64,000 nt of DNA from Desulfatibacillum sp. (GCA_020725555.1 DYEU01000033.1:27090-91089); one strand, 5' to 3'. Shown: positions 52,171 through 62,659, counted from the stretch's first letter. A program made the numbers and translations. The notes: generated by a model from the sequence alone, not told the origin.

Positions 52171-53174
52171 GGAAGGCTCCGGCCGTACAGTGCGCGCAGC
52201 ATCCGCCCCTTTTCCCGGGCGGCGTCGATTCCGCCTGCCTCACCGGGGTAGAGCCAGCGGTGCAGGAGCTTCACCGGGTAGGGGAACTTGAGCGTCCAGA
52301 GGTCGCAGAGAAAGACCTCGGGCAGCTCATGGACCCGGCCCTCCCTCACCGCGGCGATGGAGCGCCAGCGCGGATCCCGGAGGATGTCCGCCGGATCGCG
52401 GCGTTCGTTCGGCCACAGGACGATGACCTGCGGGTTCCAGGCGATCAGCCGTTCGAGGTTCACGATTGCATGCTCGGCCTCGAGGGCCTCGCAGACGTTC
52501 CTGCCGCCGGCCAGCTCGATCAGGTCCTGGACGGTGCTTCCGCCGCAGGAGGTCTCGAGATCGCCCTGGGCCCACATGAAATAGACGGAAGGCCGCCGTT
52601 CCCGGGGGAGGGCCTCGGCCCGGCCGCGCAGGCGTCCGATTTCGGAACGCGTGAAGTCGACCACCTCCCGCGCGCGCGCCGGGTTCCCGGTGAGGGCCCC
52701 CAAGGCCTCGATCTCGCGGTAGACGTCCTCCAGGCGCCGGATGAACACCCCGAACACGGGGATTCCCCGCTCCTCCAGGGCGGCGATGGCCTCGGACTGC
52801 TGCGCCCAGAGGATCACGAGATCCGGGCGCAGCGCGAGAACGCCCTCGATGCTCACGAAATCCCAGTTTCCCGGCGCCGGGAGCGTCTTTTTGCCGATGC
52901 GCTCATCGAGGGCGGCGTAGTAAGGGAAGACATCGCCGCGGTAGACGCTGGTCGCGACCCCGACGACGCGCTGCGCCTCGCCCAGCATGAAGATCCCGCT
53001 GAGGGCGCTTTCGATCAGGCAGACGATGCGCCGGGCGGGCGCGGCGAGAGAGAGGGCCTTGCCGCGGAAATCGTGCACGGCGACCGGCTCGCCGCGGGCC
53101 GGGGCGGGAAACCCCGCCCCGGCCGCGATCCCGAGGAGCCCGGCGAGCAGGACGGCCCGCCGGAGGACGCTCAA
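52167..53174 (-). CDS. BtuF-like periplasmic chelate-binding protein (operon 1)
   Basis: 335 residues from a TTG start at 53,174 overlapping the receptor stop codon (TTGA). Signal peptide LLAGLLGIAAGAGFPAPARG. The class III binding fold is shown by RRIVCLIESALSGIFML, VLALRPDLVILWAQQSE and LIELAGGRNVCEALEAEHA. The tail LPEVFLCDLWTLKFPYPVKL is unusual among BtuF proteins and reminiscent of iron or corrinoid binding proteins of anaerobes. Substrate not determined. Confidence 0.82.
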   Translation of the reverse strand: MSVLRRAVLLAGLLGIAAGAGFPAPARGEPVAVHDFRGKALSLAAPARRIVCLIESALSGIFMLGEAQRVVGVATSVYRGDVFPYYAALDERIGKKTLPAPGNWDFVSIEGVLALRPDLVILWAQQSEAIAALEERGIPVFGVFIRRLEDVYREIEALGALTGNPARAREVVDFTRSEIGRLRGRAEALPRERRPSVYFMWAQGDLETSCGGSTVQDLIELAGGRNVCEALEAEHAIVNLERLIAWNPQVIVLWPNERRDPADILRDPRWRSIAAVREGRVHELPEVFLCDLWTLKFPYPVKLLHRWLYPGEAGGIDAAREKGRMLRALYGRSLP

Positions 53175-55189
53175 AAGAGGATTTCGATTCCGCCGAAGGC
53201 CTGGAATCCCGGGTCCTGGAACTGCCACGGCATCTCGTATTCCTTGTCGAGGAGGTTGTAGAGATCGAGGAACCCGTTTATCCGGAACTCTCCGGTTTTG
53301 ACAAGGGTTTTCTCCGCGTGCACGCTCACCACCTCGTAGGGGCCGAACTTGCGGCGGCCGCTTTGCGAGGTGCTGTCGTAGTAGCGCCCGACCGCCGTGA
53401 TGTAGGGGGAGAGGTGGATGTCCCAGGGCAGGCTGAGGGTGACCCCGGCGTTCACCAGGGTGTTGGGCACGAAGGGGACATCGCTGCCGTCCTGGTCGCG
53501 GTCGACGTCGTTGTCGACCTCGGTGCGCGTGAGGGTGAGGTTGGCGAAGGCCGAAAGCCAGTCGGTGAAGCGGTAGGCCGCTTCGACTTCGACCCCGTAG
53601 GAGACCGTCTCGCCGGCGTTGACCGATTGGCTCTGGGAGGGCACGTCGCTCACGCGGTTTTCGACGATCGCATCGTCCACCTTGGTGTAAAAGCCGCGCA
53701 GCCCCCCGCGGAAGCGGGAGGCGGCGTATTCCGCCCCGAGGTCCCAGCCCAGCCCGCTCTCGGGCTGCAGGTTCGGGTTGGGGAGCTGCCCGTTTCGGCC
53801 CGGGACCCCGCGGTCGGACTCCCGCAGGGTGCCGCCCACCTGCTTGCCCGAGGGCACGAGGTAGCTCGTCCCCACGTTGCCGAAGAGCGCGAACTCCCGG
53901 GTCACGTTGTAGCGCGCGCCTGCGCTTCCCAGGAACTTGTCCCAGGATTTCTCGTCGCGATCGGGCCGCTGGCCGGAGATCTTCGTGTAGTCGTGCCGGG
54001 TGTAGTCGTAGCGGCCGCCCAGCCGCAGCACCCACGGCCCCAGCACGACCTTCTCCTCGGCGAAGAGCCCCAGGCTGTCGGCCCACATGTCGTTGCCGAA
54101 GGTCTTGTCGCCGCCGACCTCGGCGTAGGTCTTGTAGGTCGCATACTGGTAGCCCGTCCCGAAGGTCAGCAGCGCGCTGTCGAGGTGCTTCCAGTTGAAG
54201 ATCAGGTCGGCGGGAACGAGGTTCTGCTTGACGCCGTCTTCCTCGCGCAGGCTCAGGTCGGGCGGGAAATTGTCCTCTTCCCATTGCCGGTGGTAGTAGC
54301 GGTATCCGCCCTTCACCTGCGCGGAGAGCTGCGGCGTGAGCTGGTTGACGTAGGCCGCCTGGAGCGTGTCGTAGACGTGGGCGAAATCGCGGTTGGGGCG
54401 GCCGACATCGCCCGTGTGCTGGGTGTGGTGGGCGAAGAGGCTGAGCTTGTGCCGGTCGGGGTCGAGCGACCAGGTGCCCTTGGCGTAGAACTTGGTCTTG
54501 CGGTACTCGGGGTCGTCGACCATGTTCAACCAGGAATTCCTCGTCCCGTAGTCGGTGTAATCGGACTGCTCGTAGTTCGCCCCGAGAAAGAAATCGAAGG
54601 GCCCCTTGCGGTTCTGGTGGTAGGCGCGCGCCGTCACCGTGTCGTAGGAGCCGTAGCCCACGAGAAAGCGGGTCGCGGGCTGGGCGATGCGGTCCTTGAG
54701 GACGAGGTTCGTGATCCCGGCGAGCGGCGCCTGGTTGCCGGCGAAGTCCATGGTCAGGGTATTGCCGTACATGACCGAGGCGGGCCCGCGCTGCACCTCG
54801 GCCCGCTCGATCGCGAGGATGTCCAGGCTCATCGGGTCGACGAAAGAGTCGATCGGCAGCCCGTCGAGGAGCCAGGCGCTGTATTTGGGGCCCAGCCCGC
54901 CGTAGGAACCCCAGTTGGCGTCGTTCCGCGAGAGGGGGTTCACGAAGGTCCCCGGTTGGTAGGTGAAGATCTCGGCCAGGTTGCGCCGGCCGAGAACGCG
55001 CCGCTCGATCTCCGCCGCCGGGATGACGTCCACCTTCTGCGTGACCTCACGCTCGGGCTGGGGGAGCTTGGTCGCCGTGACGACGATCTCCTCCATCCCG
55101 TACTTCGGAGGCTCCGCCGCCGCGGCGGGGGGTGCCGCGCAGAAAACGACCGGCAAGACCAGGATAGCGAGAATGCCGCGAATGCCCAT
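53171..55189 (-). CDS. TonB-dependent receptor (receptor B)
   Basis: 672 residues. Signal peptide near residues 1-26, TonB box-like MEEIVVTATKL near 35, plug domain (TYQPGTFVNPLSRNDANWGS, LLDGLPIDSFVDP), and a barrel ending in the terminal Phe (FGGIEILF). AAGGAGG lies 6 bp before the ATG. It is first of the four-gene operon 1 and presumably supplies the BtuFCD-type importer. Its 160-nt leader carries an intrinsic terminator and a hairpin near the Shine-Dalgarno site. Confidence 0.92.
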   Translation of the reverse strand: MGIRGILAILVLPVVFCAAPPAAAAEPPKYGMEEIVVTATKLPQPEREVTQKVDVIPAAEIERRVLGRRNLAEIFTYQPGTFVNPLSRNDANWGSYGGLGPKYSAWLLDGLPIDSFVDPMSLDILAIERAEVQRGPASVMYGNTLTMDFAGNQAPLAGITNLVLKDRIAQPATRFLVGYGSYDTVTARAYHQNRKGPFDFFLGANYEQSDYTDYGTRNSWLNMVDDPEYRKTKFYAKGTWSLDPDRHKLSLFAHHTQHTGDVGRPNRDFAHVYDTLQAAYVNQLTPQLSAQVKGGYRYYHRQWEEDNFPPDLSLREEDGVKQNLVPADLIFNWKHLDSALLTFGTGYQYATYKTYAEVGGDKTFGNDMWADSLGLFAEEKVVLGPWVLRLGGRYDYTRHDYTKISGQRPDRDEKSWDKFLGSAGARYNVTREFALFGNVGTSYLVPSGKQVGGTLRESDRGVPGRNGQLPNPNLQPESGLGWDLGAEYAASRFRGGLRGFYTKVDDAIVENRVSDVPSQSQSVNAGETVSYGVEVEAAYRFTDWLSAFANLTLTRTEVDNDVDRDQDGSDVPFVPNTLVNAGVTLSLPWDIHLSPYITAVGRYYDSTSQSGRRKFGPYEVVSVHAEKTLVKTGEFRINGFLDLYNLLDKEYEMPWQFQDPGFQAFGGIEILF

Positions 55190-55388
55190 GAGACCTCCTT
55201 TCCCGTCCGGGCCGCCGGGTTCGTTGCCCGGCGGCCTTGAAATAAAAAAAGCCTCGCGGTCTGCCCCCTGCGGGGCAAGCCTTCGAGGCTTCGTTCCAAG
55301 GAAACGGTCTTGCGGGGAATCCGGATCGCACCCGGGCTTCGGCCCGGAAATTGGGGGCAGCGGTAGCAGGGCTTTCCCCCCCTGTCAA
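55190..55388 (-). promoter_or_regulatory. promoter and regulated leader of receptor B
   Basis: TTGACA (55,388-55,383), 17 bp, then TGC-TACCGC extended -10 (55,368-55,360). The leader folds as: a CCGGGC-CGAA-GCCCGG hairpin (about 55,349-55,334), an unpaired GTGCGATCCGGATTCCCCGC stretch, a two-part terminator (GCCTCG with CGAGGC, 55,289-55,251, enclosing TGCCCC with GGGGCA) followed by TTTTTTTATTT, and a 10-bp hairpin GGCCGCCGGG with CCCGGCGGCC (55,236-55,210) ending 11 bp before the Shine-Dalgarno. This fits transcription attenuation by a riboswitch or protein. GGTG..ATCC..CCCCGC recalls part of the cobalamin box, but the rest of that riboswitch is missing. Confidence 0.55.
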
Positions 55389-55418
55389 GCCCTCAACGGC
55401 CCTCCGCCTGCGGGCCGG

Positions 55419-55434
55419 CGGGGCTTCCGCCCCG
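55419..55434 (-). terminator. hairpin after thyX
   Basis: CGGGGC, loop GGAA, GCCCCG 61 bp beyond the thyX stop codon and before the receptor B promoter. There is no T-run, so it is a weak candidate for the end of operon 2. Confidence 0.3.
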
Positions 55435-55494
55435 GGCGTGCGCCACAAGCGCGCGGCTCACCGGGTGCCGGGGGAAACGCGGCGCATGACGGCC

Positions 55495-56127
55495 TCAGCC
55501 GGGCGCCGGGGGTTCCTCGCCGGGGGGCAGGTCATCGAAGACCACGGGCACGGCCTCCCGGAAACCCTGCAGGCAGGAGAGCAACAGCCCGCGGATCTGC
55601 GGGTGGGCGCGGGGCCCGGTGCGCAGGGCGAAGATGTGCCGCCATTCGCGCAGGTTGGCGGTGACGACGATCACGGTCTTGAGCGCGTGGGGCAGCACCT
55701 CGCGGGCCTGCTCGGGCCGCCAGCCCGCGGCGAGGAGCTCGCGGTAGGCCGCCTCGCCGGCCGCCAGCGCCGCAAGGAACCGCTCGCGGGCGGCCTCCGC
55801 GGCGGAGGCCCACCAGACCGGCTCGATGAACTCCATCTCGCGGCCGCCGTAGTTCACGTAGCGCGTCGACTCCTGGGAGAAGCTCGCCAGCCGGTGGCGC
55901 ACGAGCTCGTGGGTGACGCCGCGGTTGGTCGTGAACTCGACGGTGGCCGTGACGTGCTCGATCACGGAGAGGTGCCCCTGCCGGATGAGCCGGCGCACGA
56001 AGGGGGCGGCGGTCCCCTCGCCGCTCCTCTCCTCGGAGCGGTAGCAGACCCGCCCGGCGCGCTCGATCACCGAGAGGGCCTCCTCGGGCCGGCGGACCCA
56101 GCGCCACCCCTGCCGGATGAGTTTCAT
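55495..56127 (-). CDS. thyX: flavin-dependent thymidylate synthase
   Basis: 210 residues. The ThyX motif RHRLASFSQESTRY (R-H-R-x7-S) is intact near residue 78, along with LSVIEHVTATVEF and RAHPQIRGLLLSCLQG. It makes dTMP using methylenetetrahydrofolate and FAD. ATG 56,127 overlaps the ABC ATPase stop codon by 4 bp, so an essential nucleotide gene is translationally coupled to a chelate importer. That arrangement is odd. Confidence 0.95.
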   Translation of the reverse strand: MKLIRQGWRWVRRPEEALSVIERAGRVCYRSEERSGEGTAAPFVRRLIRQGHLSVIEHVTATVEFTTNRGVTHELVRHRLASFSQESTRYVNYGGREMEFIEPVWWASAAEAARERFLAALAAGEAAYRELLAAGWRPEQAREVLPHALKTVIVVTANLREWRHIFALRTGPRAHPQIRGLLLSCLQGFREAVPVVFDDLPPGEEPPAPG

Positions 56128-56957
56128 GGCCGCACCTCCCGCACCCCCGGCGGCGGCCGCCCGGCGGGGCGGCGCCCGTTGGGGACCAGGCTCACCCGGG
56201 GAACCCCGCCGGGCGTGGTTTCGACCGCCAGGGGGCAGCCGTAGGCCGCCTCGAGCGGCCCCTTCGCGATCACCTCCCCGGGCGGCCCCGCGGCGAGGAT
56301 GCGGCCTGCCGCAAGCAGAAGCATGCGGCTTGCGTACATGGCGGCCAGGTTCACGTCGTGGGAGACGAGCACCACGGTGACCCCGCGCTCGGCACGCAGC
56401 GCCTCCATGAGGTCCATGATCTGCGCCTGGTGGGCGAGGTCGAGGTAGGCGGTCGGCTCGTCGAGCAAGAGGATCCGCGGCCGCTGGCAGACGGCGCGGG
56501 CGATCAGCACGCGCTGGCGCTCGCCCCCGCTCAGGCGGTCGAGCCGCCGGGAGGCGAGGTGCGCCGTCCCGGTGAAGGCCATGGCCTCGCGGGCGATGGC
56601 CAGATCCTCCGGGGTCTCCAGCCCGAGGAGGCCCTGGTGGGGGGCCCGCCCCAGCAGCACGAACTCCTCGACCCGGAAGGGCGCCTCGGCGGAAGCGGCC
56701 TGCGGGACGAGCGCGGCGAGCCGGGCGAGCGCCTTCCTGCGACGGCGCGAAAGCGGCGCACCGAAGAGCCGGATGGTTCCCGCCCGCGGCTTGAGCAGCC
56801 CGCACAGGAGCTTGAGGAGCGTCGTCTTCCCCGAGCCGTTCGGCCCGATGATGACGAAATAGTCCCCCTCCTCCACGCGAAAGGAGATCCCCTCCAGGAC
56901 GGCCGCCTCCTCGTAGGCGAAGGAAACCTCCTGCACCGCGATCGCCGCCGGGTTCAT
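56124..56957 (-). CDS. BtuD-type ABC ATPase (operon 2)
   Basis: 277 residues. Walker A IIGPNGSGKTTLLKLLCG, signature RLSGGERQRVLIARAVCQ, Walker B ILLLDEPTAYLD, switch His VSHDVNL. It overlaps the permease by 4 bp and thyX by 4 bp. It is a paralogue of the operon 1 ATPase. Confidence 0.9.
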   Translation of the reverse strand: MNPAAIAVQEVSFAYEEAAVLEGISFRVEEGDYFVIIGPNGSGKTTLLKLLCGLLKPRAGTIRLFGAPLSRRRRKALARLAALVPQAASAEAPFRVEEFVLLGRAPHQGLLGLETPEDLAIAREAMAFTGTAHLASRRLDRLSGGERQRVLIARAVCQRPRILLLDEPTAYLDLAHQAQIMDLMEALRAERGVTVVLVSHDVNLAAMYASRMLLLAAGRILAAGPPGEVIAKGPLEAAYGCPLAVETTPGGVPRVSLVPNGRRPAGRPPPGVREVRP

Positions 56958-57958
56958 CGCGCCGCCCTGCGCAGGAGGAAGATGAAGGCCGGGGCGCCGA
57001 TGAGGGCCGTCACCACGCCGACCGGCATTTCGCCCTGCCGCGGCAGGATGCGCGCGAGCAGATCGCAGAAGATCATGTAGGCGCCCCCCCCGAGCACGCA
57101 GGCCGGGACGAGCACCCGGTGGTCGGGGCCGAAGAGCAGGCGCATCAGGTGCGGCATGACGAGGCCCACGAAGCCGAGCAGCCCGCAGAGGCTGACGCTC
57201 ACCCCCACCATGAGCGAGGTGACCGCAAGCAGCGCCCAGGTGAGCGCCTCGAGGCGCACCCCGAGGCTCAGGGCCGTGTCCCGGCCGAGGAGGATGAGGT
57301 TCATCCCGTGGGAGAGGAAAAAGAGCGCGGCGGCGGAAACGGCGGTCACCGCGGCGAGAAGCGCGACTTGCTCCATGGCGGCGAGCGAGAGGTCCCCCAT
57401 CAGCCAGGAGAGGATGTTAAAGAGGCGCACGTCGGAGGTGACCGAGATGAGAAAGAGGATCACCGCGCCGCAGAAGGCGTTGATCATGACCCCCGAGAGG
57501 AGCAGCGCATCCTTGCCGAGCCCGGTCCGCCAGGAGGAGAAGAGGGCGAGCAGCCCCACCGTCCCCATGGCGCCGGCGAAGGCGGCGAGGCTCCCCCAGG
57601 GGAAGCGCGGCAGGCCGGCCAGGATGCCGAGGATCGCGCCGATCGCCGCGCCTCCCGAAATGCCCAGGATGTAGGGTTCGGCCAGGGGGTTGCGGAGCAG
57701 CGCCTGGAAGACGAGCCCGCCGAGGGAGAGTACCGCCCCCGTCAGGGCGGCCAGCAGAACGCGCGGCAGGCGGATTTTCCAGAAAATGTCCGCAAGCACG
57801 GGATCCTCGAGCGGCAGCCCCGCGATCGAGCGCCACAGCGCCCCGGGCCCCCCGCCCCCCGAACCCCAGGCAAGGCCCGCCAGCAAGGCGGCCGCGAACA
57901 CGGGAAGCAGCAGCGCCTTGACGCGCAGGATTCTGGCGATCGGCAGCGGCGTTCTCAT
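56954..57958 (-). CDS. BtuC-type permease (operon 2)
   Basis: 334 residues from ATG 57,958. Ten or so membrane helices; signatures LPRVLLAALTGAVLSLGGLV, LRNPLAEPYILGISGGAAIG and LLGFVGLVMPHLMRLLFGPD. It overlaps the binding protein by 4 bp. The chelate taken up is probably the one handled by receptor C. Confidence 0.91.
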   Translation of the reverse strand: MRTPLPIARILRVKALLLPVFAAALLAGLAWGSGGGGPGALWRSIAGLPLEDPVLADIFWKIRLPRVLLAALTGAVLSLGGLVFQALLRNPLAEPYILGISGGAAIGAILGILAGLPRFPWGSLAAFAGAMGTVGLLALFSSWRTGLGKDALLLSGVMINAFCGAVILFLISVTSDVRLFNILSWLMGDLSLAAMEQVALLAAVTAVSAAALFFLSHGMNLILLGRDTALSLGVRLEALTWALLAVTSLMVGVSVSLCGLLGFVGLVMPHLMRLLFGPDHRVLVPACVLGGGAYMIFCDLLARILPRQGEMPVGVVTALIGAPAFIFLLRRAAR

Positions 57959-58866
57959 GGCGATGCGGCCGCGGGGTGCACCAGGCGGGCGAGCGTCTCC
58001 AGCCCGTCCACCAGCCGGGGGGCCGGGCGGTTGAAGACGGCCGCATCCACGACGTGCACCCGGCCGTCGCGCACGGCGGGGATGTTCGGGAAGCGGCCCC
58101 AGGCCCGGCGCACGGCCTCGAAATCGGCCCCCTGGGTCATGGTCGTGATCACCACCACCTCGGGCGCCAGGCGCACGAGGTGCTCGGCGCCGTACTGGGG
58201 GTAGCCCTCGGCCTCGCCGGCCGCGTTCTCGCCGCCGGCGGTCTCGATCAGTTCGTGGAGAAAGGTGCCGCGGCCGGCCGACACGACGGGGTCGACCCCG
58301 ATCTGGAAAAAGACCCGCGGCCGCCTCCCCTGGGCCTGCGCGCGGGCGGCGACGCGCGCGATGCGCCGCTCGAGATCCCCGGCGAGCTCCTCGGCCCGCC
58401 CCTCGGCGTTGAGGAGACGGCCGATCTCGCGGATGCTCGCGAGCATGGCCGAGAGCCCCATGGGGTGGGTAACATACACCGGAATGCCGAGCGCTTCCAG
58501 CCGCTCGACCGCGGCCCGCGGGTTGCCGTCGCGGGTGCCGATGCAGAGCTCGGGCCGGAGGGCGGCGATGCGCTCGATGTCGAGCTGGATGTAGGTCCCG
58601 ACCCGCGGGATGCGGAGGGCCTCGGGGGGGTGATCGGCGAAGCGGGTCGTGCCCACGAGCCGCTCCCCGCGGCCCACGGCGAAGACGATTTCGGTCACCG
58701 ACTCGGCAAGCGCCACCACCCGCCGGGGGTCGGCGGGCACCTCGAGCCGGCGTCCGAGCTGGTCGAACACCACCCGCCGTTCCCCGGCCTGCGGCTTGCC
58801 GGCCCCGAGGAAAACGAGCAGGCCGAGGGCGAGCGGCAGGAGCGCCGGGCGAAGCCACCCCCTCAT
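57955..58866 (-). CDS. BtuF-like periplasmic chelate-binding protein (operon 2)
   Basis: 303 residues from ATG 58,866. Signal peptide [20 protein letters not shown]. Class III binding fold: [36 protein letters not shown] and [20 protein letters not shown]. Sequence is closer to typical BtuF than the operon 1 protein, so cobamide is the leading guess. It overlaps the surface protein's stop codon by 4 bp. Confidence 0.87.
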   Translation of the reverse strand: MRGWLRPALLPLALGLLVFLGAGKPQAGERRVVFDQLGRRLEVPADPRRVVALAESVTEIVFAVGRGERLVGTTRFADHPPEALRIPRVGTYIQLDIERIAALRPELCIGTRDGNPRAAVERLEALGIPVYVTHPMGLSAMLASIREIGRLLNAEGRAEELAGDLERRIARVAARAQAQGRRPRVFFQIGVDPVVSAGRGTFLHELIETAGGENAAGEAEGYPQYGAEHLVRLAPEVVVITTMTQGADFEAVRRAWGRFPNIPAVRDGRVHVVDAAVFNRPAPRLVDGLETLARLVHPAAASP

Positions 58867-60614
58867 CGCCGCCTCCACGCCCCGGCCGCGGCCAAAACCA
58901 GCCCCGCCAGGACGAACAGCCCGACGAGAGGGCTTGCCGGGCCGGGGCCGGCCGCGGCGAGCACACAGCCCCCGCCGCCCACGCCGGCCTTGCCGCTCGG
59001 CGGCGGCGCCTCCGCGGTGTCCGCGGCGAGGCCGACCCCGCCCGGGTCCACGATCACGCCGTCCGCCCGGCCGTCGGCGTCGAGCTCCCCGCCGTCTACG
59101 ACCACGAGCGTGACCGCGCGCCGGTCGGCGCGGAAGGCGGCCTGGGGGACCGTGCGCCAGCCGCGGAGCGCATCGTAGGCATACCATGCGTAGCCCTCCG
59201 GCGCGGGCTCGGAGAGAAAGACCGTGAGCGTCGCCGCCCCCCCGGCCGCGGGCAGCCGGAGACGAAAGCCCACGAGGCCGAGCAGCGTGTCCGCGGGCGC
59301 CCCCACCCCGGAGGGCAGATCCTCGAGGTCGAAGGCCTCCACGGCCTCGATCACCGCCCCCTCCCCGGCGAGGGAGAGGGCCATCTGCCCGCCGCCCACG
59401 GCGGAGGAAAACACCTTGAAGCGCTCGGTCACCTGAAGGGCGTCGGCGATGCCGTCGCCGTTGAGGTCGACCGGGCTTGCGGCGGGAAGCTCGCGGTCGT
59501 CGGGGATGCCGTTTCCGTCGCCGTCGCGGGGGGCCGCCGTGGTCGTGAAGGAAACGGTCTCCGACCAGGCCGAGGCGGCGCCGCGGCCGTCGATGTGTTG
59601 TAGGCGGAAATACAAGGTCGTGGCCGGCGGGAGAAAGAGCGCCGAAAGCGGGAGCTCCGTCAAGGCATACGGGCTTGCAAGATCGAGCCGCAGGGTGTGG
59701 AAGGCCGCATCCGCGGCGAGCTGCCAGCGGGTCTGGAAATGGAAATCCCCTGCCGCCGTGTCGGGGTCGCGGAAGGGACCGGAGCGGAGCGTCACCTCGA
59801 GGGGGACGTCGTGCGCGCCGTCCTCCGGGGAGAGTGCCGCGGGCGCGGCCGGCGGGGAGTTTTCCGCCAGCAGGTAGCGCACCCCCACGGCGTCCAGGTC
59901 GAAGCCCGCGCTCAGGGAGGTGGGGTGCGGGTCGTAAATCGGGTTTCCCGCGGAATCGAGCGCGCTGCCGTCGCCCACGATGTCGACGAGGCGCACGTGG
60001 GTGATCGCCCCCGGGTTGACGAGGCCGGCCTGCACCTCGGGGTTCCCGGCGAGATCGGAGAGGTCGAAGGGTGTCCCCCAGCCCTGGCGGTATTTCCCGG
60101 CCAGCCCGTCGATGTCCGTGGGGTCGACCGCACCGAAGGAGCCGACCGGCCCGGGCGTGAGCGACCGGTTCGGGAAGCGCGTGAAATGGGTGCCGTCCGA
60201 GGAGACCTCGACCCAGGCGAGCTCGAGGAAGGTGTCGCCGAAAGAGTTCTCGAAGACGGCGAAGTCCCAGCCTGCGCCGTTGGTGATCGGCCGCTCGAAG
60301 GTGAGCGTGACCCGGCCCCCGTTTCCCAGGCTCACGACGTCGTAGGAGTCCCCGGCCGCCTTGCCGAGCGCCCGCTCCGGGGTCTGCCAGGTGGAGGAGA
60401 CCTCCCCGCCGGGGACATAGTCCGTCCAGCCCGCGGCCCAGGCCCACAATTCGGGGTCGTCCTTGGACACGGCGGTGCTTCCCGGACGGCCGGCCGCGGG
60501 CGGGTAAGGGCCGGCGAGGGGCTCCCCGGCGCCGAGTAGAACGAGCAGGCCGAGCGCCGGGAGCAGGCCGATCAGCCGGGCCCGCCGCGGGCCGGCCGAA
60601 GTCAGAAGCTCCAT
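58863..60614 (-). CDS. secreted surface protein with Gly-Cys sorting-like C-terminus
   Basis: 583 residues from ATG 60,614, overlapping the receptor stop by 13 bp. Signal peptide near [15 protein letters not shown]. The first half reads like a cell-surface protein common beside TonB receptors ([40 protein letters not shown]). A fibronectin-like segment and Ca-binding-like [12 protein letters not shown] and [13 protein letters not shown] follow. A second domain precedes the C-terminal [11 protein letters not shown], a hydrophobic helix and RRR, like the tripartite sorting tails of MYXO-CTERM type. It may be an outer-surface ligand-capture protein. Inference. Confidence 0.7.
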   Translation of the reverse strand: MELLTSAGPRRARLIGLLPALGLLVLLGAGEPLAGPYPPAAGRPGSTAVSKDDPELWAWAAGWTDYVPGGEVSSTWQTPERALGKAAGDSYDVVSLGNGGRVTLTFERPITNGAGWDFAVFENSFGDTFLELAWVEVSSDGTHFTRFPNRSLTPGPVGSFGAVDPTDIDGLAGKYRQGWGTPFDLSDLAGNPEVQAGLVNPGAITHVRLVDIVGDGSALDSAGNPIYDPHPTSLSAGFDLDAVGVRYLLAENSPPAAPAALSPEDGAHDVPLEVTLRSGPFRDPDTAAGDFHFQTRWQLAADAAFHTLRLDLASPYALTELPLSALFLPPATTLYFRLQHIDGRGAASAWSETVSFTTTAAPRDGDGNGIPDDRELPAASPVDLNGDGIADALQVTERFKVFSSAVGGGQMALSLAGEGAVIEAVEAFDLEDLPSGVGAPADTLLGLVGFRLRLPAAGGAATLTVFLSEPAPEGYAWYAYDALRGWRTVPQAAFRADRRAVTLVVVDGGELDADGRADGVIVDPGGVGLAADTAEAPPPSGKAGVGGGGCVLAAAGPGPASPLVGLFVLAGLVLAAAGAWRRR

Positions 60615-62659
60615 TGCAGCCCTCCGTAGAAGTTCCGGGTCGGCATGGGGTAGTAGGTCTCGCTGAAGGCGGCCGTGGCGTAGCGCTCGTCGAAGAGGTT
60701 GTTCACCCCGCCGAAGACCTTGAGCCCGCGCCAGGTGTAGGCGAGCTTGAGATCGACCGTGCGGTAGCCGTCGATCTCGGCGAAGCGTCGCGAGCCGAGG
60801 CTGCTTCCGTCCTCGCGGTCGCCGACGAAGGCGCCCAGGACGGAAATCGTCAGCGCCTCGACCGGCCGCCACTCCAGGCCCAGGTTGGCGCTGTGCCGGG
60901 GGACCAGGGGCACGTCCCGGCCCGGGTCGAGGAAGCGCGCCCGGGTGTAGGCGGCATTGCCGCGCAGGGTGAGGCGGTCGGTCAGGAAAAGGCGGGCCGA
61001 GAGCTCCGCGCCCAGCCGCCGGGTCGTCTCCTCGTAGTTGCGGTTCAGGCGCAGGTTGGGGTCGAAGGCGATCTCGTCCTCGATGTCGACCCAGAAGAGG
61101 GCGATGCCGGTTTCGGCGCGCCTTCCCCAGCGCTCGCGCCAGCCCAGGTCGACATGGCGGCCGTGCTGGGGTTTGAGATCGTCCTCGGCGAGGGCGAACT
61201 CGTCCACGTTGGGGATGCGAAAGCTCGTCGCCACGGCGGCGAAGAGCGAGGTTTCCTGCCGCGGGGTCCAGACGAGCCCCGCCTGGCCGGCGAGATCGCG
61301 GAAGCGCTTGTGGAATTTTTCCCCGTTCACCCAGCGCTCCGTGCCGCCGAAACTCACAAGGTCGTCGTTGCGGAAGGCGCCGCGGAAGAGATGGGCGCGG
61401 CCGCCGAGATCGAGGCTCACCCGGTCCCCCCAGCGCGTGCGGTGCAGGGCGAAGAGGGCGCCGTGGGCGAGGTCGCTGTTTTTCCGCTCCCGCTGGTCCA
61501 GACGCTCGGTCACGTACTCCGTGCTCGCCGCCTCGGCGCCGAGCTGGAGGGTGTGGGCCAAGGGGCCGGTCCCCCAGTCGAGGACCCAGCCGGCCTCCAG
61601 CGTGAGCGTCGTCTCGTCGAGCGTGCTCGTCTGGCGGCTCTTGGGCTTGAGCGGGGTGTAGCCAAGCACGTAGTCGCCGGCGCGGTCGCGCAGGCCGCCG
61701 AAGAGCCGCAAGGCGCCCGCCCGCCCGAGGTCGGCCTCGACCCCCGTGCGCAGGCGGGCCTCGTCGGTTTGTGCGACGTCGCGCGGGCTGGAGGACTTGC
61801 GCCTGCGGCTTGAGGAGTCGATGTCCTCGATCGGCACCCCGCCCGGGAGCCCCTGCCGGTCGGTGTGGTAGGCGGCGCTCAGGTGGGCGAGAAGCCCCCG
61901 GAAGAGATCCCGGTTCGCCCAGCCGGAGAGGTCGTAGCGCGCGCGCAGGCCGGCGTCCTTTTTTTCGAGGCCCCCGTTCTGGCGGTAGCCGTCGGTGTCG
62001 AAGGAGGAGGCGTTCAGCGCGAGGTTGAGGTCGCCTGCGCTCCCCCCGCCCGAGGCGCGGGCGTCGAAGGTGCCGTAGCTGCCGTAGGCGCCGTAGAGGC
62101 TGCCGGAGGGCTTGGCGGCGCCGCGCTTGGTGATGATGTTCACCACCCCGCCGACGGCGCCCGAGCCGTAGAGCACGGCGTTCGCCCCGCGCACGATCTC
62201 GATGCGCTCGATCTCGTCGATCGGGAGGGTCGAAAAATCGGGGCCCGCGAGATCGGCGGGATTGAGCCGGAAGCCGTCGACCAGGACGAGCACGTTGCTC
62301 GCGGCGGTTTCGCCCATGCCGCGGATGTCCACACCGGCGTTCTTGTCGGTGCCGAAAAGGCTGCGCAGCACCACGCCCGCCTCGCGCGCAAGCAGCTCGG
62401 GGACGAAGTTGCTCGTCGCCCGGGCGATGTCCGCGGCGGTGATCACGGTCACGTTCCGCGGCGTTTCGCGGACCTCCTCCTCGAGGCGCGAGGCCGTGAC
62501 CACGACCTCCTCCATGGCGAAGCGCTCGGGGGGGGGCGCCTGGGCCGCGGCGCAAACCGCCGCCGCGGCCCAGAGCAGCCCGGGGAGGAGGAGGAGACCC
62601 CGCCATGGGCCGGGGAAGCCCGTGCGGCGGGATCCGGCAGGAAAGAAGTCCCCTCTCAT
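60602..62659 (-). CDS. BtuB-like TonB-dependent receptor (receptor C)
   Basis: 685 residues from ATG 62,659, overlapping the upstream gene's stop codon (ATGA). Signal peptide [20 protein letters not shown], TonB box-like [15 protein letters not shown], plug with [34 protein letters not shown] and [20 protein letters not shown], and a barrel ending in Phe (GGLQWSF). BtuB-like plug motifs and the adjacent BtuFCD set suggest a cobamide or another chelate. It sits between two exported proteins with matching C-terminal signals. Confidence 0.92.
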   Translation of the reverse strand: MRGDFFPAGSRRTGFPGPWRGLLLLPGLLWAAAAVCAAAQAPPPERFAMEEVVVTASRLEEEVRETPRNVTVITAADIARATSNFVPELLAREAGVVLRSLFGTDKNAGVDIRGMGETAASNVLVLVDGFRLNPADLAGPDFSTLPIDEIERIEIVRGANAVLYGSGAVGGVVNIITKRGAAKPSGSLYGAYGSYGTFDARASGGGSAGDLNLALNASSFDTDGYRQNGGLEKKDAGLRARYDLSGWANRDLFRGLLAHLSAAYHTDRQGLPGGVPIEDIDSSSRRRKSSSPRDVAQTDEARLRTGVEADLGRAGALRLFGGLRDRAGDYVLGYTPLKPKSRQTSTLDETTLTLEAGWVLDWGTGPLAHTLQLGAEAASTEYVTERLDQRERKNSDLAHGALFALHRTRWGDRVSLDLGGRAHLFRGAFRNDDLVSFGGTERWVNGEKFHKRFRDLAGQAGLVWTPRQETSLFAAVATSFRIPNVDEFALAEDDLKPQHGRHVDLGWRERWGRRAETGIALFWVDIEDEIAFDPNLRLNRNYEETTRRLGAELSARLFLTDRLTLRGNAAYTRARFLDPGRDVPLVPRHSANLGLEWRPVEALTISVLGAFVGDREDGSSLGSRRFAEIDGYRTVDLKLAYTWRGLKVFGGVNNLFDERYATAAFSETYYPMPTRNFYGGLQWSF

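Noticed and set aside
55190..55388. Canonical cobalamin riboswitch
   Set aside because: A GGTG..CCCCGC similarity is present, but the GCCACTG box and overall length are missing; reported only as an unassigned attenuator leader.
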